A DNA stretch of 64,000 nt from JBPRGH01 sp051418055. GTDB lineage: Bacteria > Bacteroidota > Bacteroidia > Cytophagales > Cyclobacteriaceae. The position numbers and the translations under genes are program-made. This document shows positions 23,565 through 30,654 of the stretch, piece after piece; position 1 is the first letter of the stretch, and each line of letters begins with the position of its first letter. Under the pieces are notes generated by a model that was given only the letters and a program-made list of their open reading frames with translations, ran no database searches and was not told where the DNA came from. The stretch covers positions 1-64,000 of the forward strand of contig JBPRGH010000120.1 of NCBI GenBank assembly GCA_051418055.1, written 5' to 3'.

Positions 23565-26033
23565 CTAATATTTGTTACTTATTTCATTTAACAACTGCTC
23601 CAGGCTGTATTCATCAGGAATTAAAACATCACGTGCCTTACTTCCTTCAAAAGAACCGACGATCCCAGCTGCCTCTAATTGGTCAATAAGCCTTCCTGCC
23701 CTGTTATAGCCAAGTTTTAGTTTACGTTGGATTAACGAGGTGCTACCCTGCTGATGCATAACTATTAAGCGCGCTGCATCCTCAAAGAGTGCATCTCGTT
23801 CTTTAAGATCTACCTCCCCGACATTAGAACCTTCATCATCATCCCCAACAAATTCCGGGAGCATATAGGCAGATTCGTATCCCCTTTGCGAGCCTATATA
23901 ATCACATATACGGTCCACTTCAGGTGTGTCTACAAAAGCACATTGTAAACGGATCATATCCGAGCCCATGCTTAAAAGCATATCACCCATTCCTATCAAC
24001 TGATCAGCTCCACCAGTATCAAGAATTGTACGGGAATCAATTTTAGAAGTCACCTTAAAAGATAAACGTGCAGGGAAATTTGCCTTAATTATACCGGTGA
24101 TAACATTTACAGAAGGACGTTGTGTAGCAACCACAAGATGAATACCTATAGCTCGTGCAAGTTGTGCCAGGCGTGCAATAGGTGCCTCCACCTCTTTACC
24201 GGCAGTCATCATAAGATCTGCCAGCTCATCGATGACGAGTACGATATAAGGCATAAAGCGATGTCCATTTTCCGGATTTAACTTTCGCTTTATAAATTTA
24301 TTATTATATTCTTTTAAGTTTCTAGCTCCCGCCTCTTTTAAAAGATCATAGCGCAAATCCATTTCAATACAGAGGGAGTTTAGTGTATTCACCACCTTTT
24401 TTGTATCTGTAATTATAGCCTCCTCCGAATTAGGAAGCATTGCCAAAAAATGCCTTTCAATTTTGTTGAATAGGGTTAATTCAACCTTTTTTGGATCAAC
24501 AAGCACAAATTTGAGCTGGCTTGGATGTTTTTTATACAAAAGGGAGGTAAGGATCACATTTAATCCCACCGATTTACCCTGCCCTGTGGCACCGGCAATC
24601 AGCAGGTGAGGCAGCTTTGCTAAATCAATAAGATGCACCTCATTGGAAATGGTTTTTCCAAGTACAATTGGCAGCTCCTTATCGCTTTTCATGAATTTTT
24701 CCGTAGAGAGTACAGAGCGCATACTCACCATCTCACGGTTTTTATTCGGCACCTCGATACCAATTGTTCCTTTACCTGGTATAGGGGCAATTATACGAAT
24801 TCCCAACGCAGCTAAGCTGAGGGCAATATCATCTTCAAGGTTCTTGATCTTTGAAATTTTAACCCCTGCATCCGGTACAATTTCATAAAGTGTAACAGTT
24901 GGCCCAATAGTGGCTTTGATACTGGATATCCCTATCTTGAAATTGATCAGGGTTTCAATGATTTTATCTTTATTAGCCTCTAATTCTTCCTTTGTTACCT
25001 GAGCACCTTCCTCCTCTTCATGCTCCTCCAATAAATCAAGCTGAGGATATTTATAGCTTCCTAAATCAAGGGTAGGATCATAATTCTCCTGGGTATCAGC
25101 CTTTTCCTCTTCAAATTTATCTTCCTCAACATCCAGCTCGAGTTCCTCATTATCTTCCTCCTTTTCAGCAGTACTACTTTTGGTTTTTTCTCTTGGAGCA
25201 ACATCCAAAACAAGAGCACCTGCTGGCTCAGGTTTCTCTTCCTTCTTCTTCTCTGCCTCCAGTGAACGGACCTCCCATTTCGATAATTCCTCTTCCTCCT
25301 GATCTTCACTTAAAAGTTCTTCATCATCCTCCTGCTCTTCCTTTAGATCTTCCGTCTCCTCAGCCGGATCAGGTGAGTTGTTAGCAACAGGTTGCATTAC
25401 AAGCTCTTCATTATTTCCACTACTAATGCTTGTTACATTGAAAAAGAAAATAATAAATACTATAAAAGAAAGGATGAGCAATAAAAAAGTACCCCATCCT
25501 AAAAGGCTCTGAAATACTATTGCAAGATTAAAACCGAGTCCACCTGCCAAAAACCCCCATTCATTTACACCATCAGAAGTTAGCACAACATAACCCAGAA
25601 GAAGGCTCAGCCAAATAGTAAAGAAGAAGCCAAAACCAAATGCGGACATGGTGTTCAGGAGTGAGCGCTTAAAAACCAGCTTATATCCCAAAATAAAGAG
25701 TAAAGGAGGTGTAAAAAAAGCTGCTAAACCAAACCAATGAAAAATGAAATAATGAGATACATATGCGCCATACAGACCGAGCCAGTTTCTTGCTTCTCTG
25801 CCTGATTCTATCATCCCTGAATTATTTGCCACCTCTACTACACTTTGATCGGCCTTACCTGTAAACAAATAAGACACAAATGCGATAAAAAGAAAGAGCG
25901 CTGTTATCAGTAAAACAAAACCTGTTGTTAGAGAAAAACGGGGATCCTTTAAAAATTCAGGCACAGAAAACTTCATCTTCTGCTTTTTCTCAGGAGTTTT
26001 AAAGGTGTTCGACTTGTAAGTATTTTTGGCCAT
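23565..26033 (-). CDS. ftsK: FtsK/SpoIIIE family DNA translocase
   Basis: A septal ATP-driven DNA pump that clears chromosome termini at division and activates XerCD recombination. It has 822 residues. Four membrane helices lie in the first 205 or so, followed by a very acidic, glutamate-rich linker (about 215-345). Then come the alpha and beta motor domains with Walker A GATGQGKSVGLNV (K487) and Walker B VLVIDELADLMM near 600. The C-terminal gamma winged helix (about 750-822, STSLIQRKLKLGYNRAGRLIDQLEAAGIV) reads the polar DNA motifs. The xerD gene is two genes upstream, a fitting neighbour. A TAGCTTTG box precedes the start by 11 bases. Confidence 0.95.
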   Translation of the reverse strand: MAKNTYKSNTFKTPEKKQKMKFSVPEFLKDPRFSLTTGFVLLITALFLFIAFVSYLFTGKADQSVVEVANNSGMIESGREARNWLGLYGAYVSHYFIFHWFGLAAFFTPPLLFILGYKLVFKRSLLNTMSAFGFGFFFTIWLSLLLGYVVLTSDGVNEWGFLAGGLGFNLAIVFQSLLGWGTFLLLILSFIVFIIFFFNVTSISSGNNEELVMQPVANNSPDPAEETEDLKEEQEDDEELLSEDQEEEELSKWEVRSLEAEKKKEEKPEPAGALVLDVAPREKTKSSTAEKEEDNEELELDVEEDKFEEEKADTQENYDPTLDLGSYKYPQLDLLEEHEEEEGAQVTKEELEANKDKIIETLINFKIGISSIKATIGPTVTLYEIVPDAGVKISKIKNLEDDIALSLAALGIRIIAPIPGKGTIGIEVPNKNREMVSMRSVLSTEKFMKSDKELPIVLGKTISNEVHLIDLAKLPHLLIAGATGQGKSVGLNVILTSLLYKKHPSQLKFVLVDPKKVELTLFNKIERHFLAMLPNSEEAIITDTKKVVNTLNSLCIEMDLRYDLLKEAGARNLKEYNNKFIKRKLNPENGHRFMPYIVLVIDELADLMMTAGKEVEAPIARLAQLARAIGIHLVVATQRPSVNVITGIIKANFPARLSFKVTSKIDSRTILDTGGADQLIGMGDMLLSMGSDMIRLQCAFVDTPEVDRICDYIGSQRGYESAYMLPEFVGDDDEGSNVGEVDLKERDALFEDAARLIVMHQQGSTSLIQRKLKLGYNRAGRLIDQLEAAGIVGSFEGSKARDVLIPDEYSLEQLLNEISNKY

Positions 26034-26044
26034 AGATCAATTTA

Positions 26045-26052
26045 CAAAGCTA
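26045..26052 (-). promoter_or_regulatory. Bacteroidota -7 box of ftsK
   Basis: TAGCTTTG on the minus strand, 11 bases before the ftsK ATG, in the 38-base gap after pyrD. No clear -33 box is visible, so an internal operon promoter is only suggested. Confidence 0.4.
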
Positions 26053-26071
26053 ATCATTTATAGGAAAAAGT

Positions 26072-27112
26072 CTACTTGTAAAACGTATCGATCAACTTTT
26101 TATTGATGTTTTTAATTAAAGATGGTCCTTCGTAAATAAAACCGGTATACAGCTGTACCAGGTTAGCCCCTGCCTCTATTTTTTCCAGTGCATCTTCAGC
26201 AGTCATTATCCCTCCTGCACCAATAATCACAGCATCTCTTCCCAATTTATCTCTCAGATATTTTATTACTTCCGTCGCACGTTTTGTTAAAGGGCTTCCA
26301 CTTAAACCTCCAGCTCCAATATTTTTAACATAATTATCATCGTAGGTCAGGCCTGTCCTTTCAGTAGTTGTATTTGTAGCAATAATTCCAGCAATTTCAG
26401 TTTCCTTTACAATTTCAGTTATATCGTTAAGTTGTGCATCTGTCAGGTCAGGAGCGATTTTTAATAAAACAGGTTTTGGCTTTGGCTGCTTTTCATTTTT
26501 CTCCTGCAGTGCATTTAACAGATTCATTAAAGGCTCTTTCTCCTGAAGTTCACGTAACCCGGGTGTATTTGGTGAGCTTACATTTACCACGAAATAATCC
26601 ACAACAGGATACAGCTCTTCAAATGCTTTTAGGTAATCTAAAACTGCATTTTCATTGGGGGTTGTTTTATTTTTACCAATATTTCCACCTACGATAGCTT
26701 TTGAATTTTGCTTTTTTAAGCGTTTTACAGCTTTTTTCACTCCTTCATTATTAAAACCCATTCGGTTGATAAGAGCCTTATCTTTTTGTAAGCGAAAAAT
26801 GCGAGGCAGGGGGTTCCCTTGCTGGGCAACAGGTGTTAGTGTCCCTATTTCCACAAACCCAAAACCAAATGCATTCCACATTGGTACCAGCCGTGCATCC
26901 TTATCAAAACCCGCTGCCAACCCTACTGGATTTGGAAAGGTCATTCCCATAAGATTCTGCTCCAGGACCGGGTTTTTTATTTTGTATTTCAGGCTGATAA
27001 TAAGCTTTACCCCCGGAATTTTAGAAAGAATTTCTAAAAGCTTAAAAGTCAATTTATGTGCTGTTTCAGCATTAAACCTAAACAATAACGGGCGTATCAG
27101 AGATTTGTACAT
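26072..27112 (-). CDS. pyrD: quinone-dependent dihydroorotate dehydrogenase (class 2)
   Basis: Oxidises dihydroorotate to orotate with FMN and membrane quinone, the fourth step of pyrimidine synthesis. It has 346 residues. The N-terminal amphipathic extension (SLIRPLLFRFNAETAHKLTFKLLEIL) that docks in the membrane marks class 2. NPVGLAAGFDKDA, INRMGFNNEG and VNVSSPNTPGLR (catalytic serine) are present, and GAGGIMTAEDALEKIEAGANLVQLYTG is the FMN phosphate site. It lies 31 bases after xerD and 38 bases before ftsK on the minus strand. Confidence 0.95.
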   Translation of the reverse strand: MYKSLIRPLLFRFNAETAHKLTFKLLEILSKIPGVKLIISLKYKIKNPVLEQNLMGMTFPNPVGLAAGFDKDARLVPMWNAFGFGFVEIGTLTPVAQQGNPLPRIFRLQKDKALINRMGFNNEGVKKAVKRLKKQNSKAIVGGNIGKNKTTPNENAVLDYLKAFEELYPVVDYFVVNVSSPNTPGLRELQEKEPLMNLLNALQEKNEKQPKPKPVLLKIAPDLTDAQLNDITEIVKETEIAGIIATNTTTERTGLTYDDNYVKNIGAGGLSGSPLTKRATEVIKYLRDKLGRDAVIIGAGGIMTAEDALEKIEAGANLVQLYTGFIYEGPSLIKNINKKLIDTFYK

Positions 27113-27143
27113 ATAAACAAAATTAAAAAATCAAATTAAAGAA

Positions 27144-28046
27144 TTAACTGCGAGGATGAAAATCATTGATCACCTGTTTTAAATAATCCCTATCAAGGTG
27201 GGTATAGATCTCCGTTGTGGTAATGCTGCTATGCCCCAACATTTCCTGCACGGCTCTAAGATCCGCACCACCTTCAATCAGATGCGTGGCAAATGAATGA
27301 CGAAAAGTGTGAGGGCTGATATTTTTCTTAAGCCCTACCTGCTCAGCAAGACGTTTAATAATAGTAAATATCATAACCCTTGTCAGCCTCGCCCCTCTTC
27401 TGTTGAGAAATACATACTGCTCATTTCCTTTCTTAACATCCAAATGAATTCTTATTTCTTCAAGATAAATTTTTATAAACTTTAAAGCGTCCCGCCCTAT
27501 AGGCACCAATCGTTCCTTATTACCTTTTCCTAATACCCTGATAAATCCAGCTTCGGTATGTAAAAAATTCTTTTCCAGGTTTATTAGCTCACTTACGCGT
27601 AAGCCACAGCTATAAAGCGTTTCCAGTATAGCGCGATTTCGTGCGCCTTCAGGAGTTGAAAGATCTATTGCCTGTAGCAACTCCTCAATCTCATGAAACT
27701 CTAAGGTATCAGGTATTTTCCTTCCAAGCTTCGGGCTTTCCAATAATTCAGTAGGATCAGTTTTTATAAGCTGTTCATCGAGCAGGTATCGGTAAAAAGC
27801 TTTTAGCCCTGATATAATTCGTGCCTGGCTGTATGGTGACATTCCAAGCTCATTAATAAATTCCAGAAAATCCTGAATATCAACAGGAGTAATTGAAAGG
27901 GCTGTCTCCGGACGGTTGGTGATCTCAATAAACTGTTTTAGCTTTACGACATCGTGAACATAAGCTTCTATCGAATTTTCCGATAAGCCGCGTTCCAGTT
28001 TGAGGAAATTTTGAAATTCTTTAATATATAGATTCCAGTTAGCCAT
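27144..28046 (-). CDS. xerD: site-specific tyrosine recombinase XerD
   Basis: Resolves chromosome dimers at dif together with FtsK. It has 300 residues: an N-terminal SAM-like core-binding domain (about 1-90) and a catalytic domain. The full active set is visible: arginine in YSCGLRVSELINL, lysine in VLGKGNKERLVPIG, HTFRHSFATHLIEGGADLRAVQEMLGHSSI with both histidines and the second arginine, and the nucleophilic tyrosine in TTEIYTHLD. No integrase-type arm or attachment site is nearby, so it is a core recombinase, not a mobile-element integrase. It is divergent from aroQ with only 15 bases between them. Confidence 0.92.
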   Translation of the reverse strand: MANWNLYIKEFQNFLKLERGLSENSIEAYVHDVVKLKQFIEITNRPETALSITPVDIQDFLEFINELGMSPYSQARIISGLKAFYRYLLDEQLIKTDPTELLESPKLGRKIPDTLEFHEIEELLQAIDLSTPEGARNRAILETLYSCGLRVSELINLEKNFLHTEAGFIRVLGKGNKERLVPIGRDALKFIKIYLEEIRIHLDVKKGNEQYVFLNRRGARLTRVMIFTIIKRLAEQVGLKKNISPHTFRHSFATHLIEGGADLRAVQEMLGHSSITTTEIYTHLDRDYLKQVINDFHPRS

Positions 28047-28061
28047 ACAAGTTACAAAGTA

Positions 28062-28499
28062 ATGAAAATTCTAATAATAAACGGACCTAATCTTAATCTG
28101 CTGGGAAAGCGGGAAACCTCTATTTATGGAAATCAGAGTTTTGAACTTTACCTGAAGGAGCTTATTGATAAACTAAAACCATCTTATGACAAGCTTCATA
28201 TTGATTATTATCAAAATAATCATGAAGGGAACATTATAGATCAAATACAAAAAGCAGACGGCGAATACGATGGGATTATTCTAAATGCAGGTGGTTTTAC
28301 ACATACTTCAATAGCCATTGCTGATGCTATTTCAGCTGTAGGTGTTGCTGTCATCGAAGTGCATATCTCGAACATTTATGCCCGTGAAGAGTTCAGAAGG
28401 AAGAGTTTAATCAGCCATGCCTGTGCAGGAATAATTGCAGGTTTCGGATTAGAAGGATATTCTCTGGCTGTTCAACATTTTATAAATCTTACCAAATGA
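28062..28499 (+). CDS. aroQ: 3-dehydroquinate dehydratase, type II
   Basis: The third step of the shikimate pathway, as a small dodecameric enzyme of 145 residues. IINGPNLNLLGKRETSIYG holds the active arginine and the tyrosine that starts the elimination. LNAGGFTHTSIAIADAI is the substrate site, where most homologues have NPGAYTHTS. VIEVHISNIYAREEFRRKSLIS contains the catalytic histidine. The TGA overlaps the ATG of the next gene by four bases, starting a tightly coupled three-gene operon. Confidence 0.94.
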   Translation: MKILIINGPNLNLLGKRETSIYGNQSFELYLKELIDKLKPSYDKLHIDYYQNNHEGNIIDQIQKADGEYDGIILNAGGFTHTSIAIADAISAVGVAVIEVHISNIYAREEFRRKSLISHACAGIIAGFGLEGYSLAVQHFINLTK

Positions 28500-29557
28500 T
28501 AAGTTTCTATCCCGGCCCAAGCCGTGTGTATAAGCAAATCCCGGCATATGTAAAGGACGCATATGAAGAGGGGATCTTAAGCATCAACCATCGCAGTAAG
28601 GAGTTTATAGAGTTATGCTCTGCCACACAAAATATACTCCGTAAAAGACTAAATATCCCCGCTGATTATATGATCTTCTTTACTTCCTCCGCTACCGAAT
28701 GCTGGGAGATCATCGCCCAATCATTCCCGGAAACTTATACTTATCATTTTTATAATGGTTCATTTGGAGAAAAATGGTTGCGCTATACCCAAAAATTAAA
28801 ACAAAATGTGGTCGGATATCAGTTTAACTATGAAAACCTACTCGATTTCACAGGATTTGATCTGTCCGGTGAAGAAGGTATAATCTGCCTGACCCAAAAT
28901 GAAACCTCCAATGGCACTCAGTTACCTATTGAAGATATCAAATTATTAAGGAGTACTTATCCTGACCATCTTATAGCTGTAGATGCTACTTCATCTCTGG
29001 GTGGCTTAAACCTGCCAATCGATCAGGCAGATATATGGTTTGCCTCTGTTCAAAAGTGCTTTGGGCTTCCTGCAGGTATGGGGATCATGATCTGTTCCGC
29101 CAAAACTATGAAAAAGGTGCTTTCAATTAATGAAAAAAGCTATTATAACAGCATGGTTTTCATGCGGGAGATGATGAAGGATTATCAGACAACTTATACT
29201 CCCAATGTATTAAGTATTTATTTATTACTGAGAACACAAGAGAATTGCAAGAGCATAAAAAAGGTTGATGCCAAATTGGAAAAACGGGCTGCTAAATGGT
29301 ATAAGTTCCTGGAGGAAAAAACTGATCTTAAACCGCTGATAAAGAATAAAAAAATCCGCTCAAAAACTGTAATAGCTGTAAAGCATGAAAAAAGTAAAAT
29401 AGCCGAAATTAAAGATAAAGCTAAGGCAGAAGGTATTATCGTCGGCAATGGTTACGGGCAATGGAAAAATGAAACTTTCAGAATTGCCAATTTCCCTGCA
29501 ATAAAAAAGAAGGAAATAAAATTATTAAAGAACCTTTTAAAAAACGATATAAAATGA
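28496..29557 (+). CDS. class V aminotransferase, phosphoserine aminotransferase-like
   Basis: A fold-type I PLP enzyme of 353 residues. It starts ISFYPGPSRVYKQIP and has INHRSKEF, the SHRS-type motif of SerC and alanine-glyoxylate aminotransferases. VDATSSLGG carries the cofactor aspartate, and the Schiff-base lysine is K187 in SVQKCFGLPAGMG. A role in serine synthesis (3-phosphohydroxypyruvate to phosphoserine) is the leading guess, since class V enzymes of this form often replace classical SerC in Bacteroidota, but substrate specificity is not proven. It overlaps both neighbours (aroQ and rnhA) by ATGA. Confidence 0.8.
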   Translation: MISFYPGPSRVYKQIPAYVKDAYEEGILSINHRSKEFIELCSATQNILRKRLNIPADYMIFFTSSATECWEIIAQSFPETYTYHFYNGSFGEKWLRYTQKLKQNVVGYQFNYENLLDFTGFDLSGEEGIICLTQNETSNGTQLPIEDIKLLRSTYPDHLIAVDATSSLGGLNLPIDQADIWFASVQKCFGLPAGMGIMICSAKTMKKVLSINEKSYYNSMVFMREMMKDYQTTYTPNVLSIYLLLRTQENCKSIKKVDAKLEKRAAKWYKFLEEKTDLKPLIKNKKIRSKTVIAVKHEKSKIAEIKDKAKAEGIIVGNGYGQWKNETFRIANFPAIKKKEIKLLKNLLKNDIK

Positions 29558-30027
29558 TCACCATATTCACTGATGGTGCAGCAAAAGGAAATCCCGGTCC
29601 CGGCGGTTATGGTGTTGTCTTACTTTATAAGCAACTCCGCAAAGAATTATCAGAGGGCTTTCGACTTACCACTAATAACAGAATGGAGCTTTTGGCAGTG
29701 ATCAAAGGGCTTGAGGCGCTTAAAAAAGAAGGTAGCCTGGTAACTATATACTCAGATTCAAAATATGTGGTAGAAGCTGTAGAGAAAGGCTGGATATGGA
29801 ATTGGCAAAAGAAAGGCTTTAAGAAGATCAAGAATGTAGATCTGTGGCAGCGTTTTATACCGTTATTCCGAAAACATAAGGTTAAATTTGTTTGGGTTAA
29901 AGGCCATGCGGGTATACCTGAAAATGAACGTTGTGATCAATTAGCGGTTGAGGCCGCCAGCGAACCTATTTTACCTCCGGACAAGGGGTATGAAGATCAG
30001 CTTAATAATAATCCTCCTATATCTTAA
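29554..30027 (+). CDS. rnhA: ribonuclease HI
   Basis: Cuts the RNA strand of RNA-DNA hybrids. It has 157 residues. The four acidic residues are visible: aspartate in FTDGAAKGNPGPGGYG, glutamate in NNRMELLAVI, aspartate in TIYSDSKYVVEAV, and aspartate in ENERCDQLAVEAA, with the histidine of VKGHAGIPENE. The basic handle region (WQKKGFKKIKNVDLWQR) is present. Its last four bases overlap the stop of the convergent response regulator gene. Confidence 0.95.
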   Translation: MITIFTDGAAKGNPGPGGYGVVLLYKQLRKELSEGFRLTTNNRMELLAVIKGLEALKKEGSLVTIYSDSKYVVEAVEKGWIWNWQKKGFKKIKNVDLWQRFIPLFRKHKVKFVWVKGHAGIPENERCDQLAVEAASEPILPPDKGYEDQLNNNPPIS

Positions 30028-30653
30028 ATCAATTTGTCCTGAGTTGCTTTTGCAATAGCTTCTGACTTGCTGTTTACCTGCAATTTTGAATAGATATTCT
30101 TAATGTGTGATTTTGCTGTCTCTTTTGTAATAAATAATTCATCAGCAATCATACTATAGCTTTTACCCTGGGCCAATAACTCCAGCACCTCTGTTTCTCT
30201 TTTGGAAAGCGGGGAATTATGATTTTTCTGGAAAGAAGCAACCACCATTTTAGCGATTTTGGAGCTCATTGGAGCACCTCCTCGTTTCAATTCATCTATG
30301 GCATTTATAAGCTCATGATGATTACTGTTTTTTGTTATATAACCACTGGCGCCTGCACATAAAGCCTGAAAAACAAGGTCACCATTTTCGTATACGGTAT
30401 TGACAATTATATTAATATCAGGATTAAGCTTTTTAATTTCTGCAATTGCTACTATACCATGCATGCCAGGAAGCTCCAGGTCCATCAAGACAATATCAGG
30501 TTTATCCGTTTTCAATGCTTTAATGGCTTTTTCCGCTGTTTCATGTGCTCCTACCACAACATATTCCGAATAATCATTGATAATCAGTTTAAAACCTTCT
30601 CTTACAGCATCATTGTCTTCAACAATTACGATACGTTGTGGTTGATATTCCAT
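30024..30653 (-). CDS. NarL/FixJ-family response regulator
   Basis: 209 residues. The N-terminal receiver domain has its acidic pair in VEDND, the phosphoacceptor D58 in IVLMDLELPG and the conserved lysine in GYITKNS near 109. The C-terminal LuxR-type helix-turn-helix (about 143-205) contains LSKRETEVLELLAQGKSYSMIADELFITKETAKSHIKNIYSKL. It is encoded one base after the sensor kinase stop and is certainly its partner. Its targets are unknown; the C25/PorV genes next upstream on the same strand are candidates only by position. Confidence 0.93.
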   Translation of the reverse strand: MEYQPQRIVIVEDNDAVREGFKLIINDYSEYVVVGAHETAEKAIKALKTDKPDIVLMDLELPGMHGIVAIAEIKKLNPDINIIVNTVYENGDLVFQALCAGASGYITKNSNHHELINAIDELKRGGAPMSSKIAKMVVASFQKNHNSPLSKRETEVLELLAQGKSYSMIADELFITKETAKSHIKNIYSKLQVNSKSEAIAKATQDKLI

Positions 30654-30654
30654 C

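Noticed and set aside
27144..28046. Integrase of a mobile element
   Set aside because: It has XerD length, no arm-binding domain, no adjacent tRNA, no repeats that could be att sites, and conserved neighbours pyrD and ftsK.
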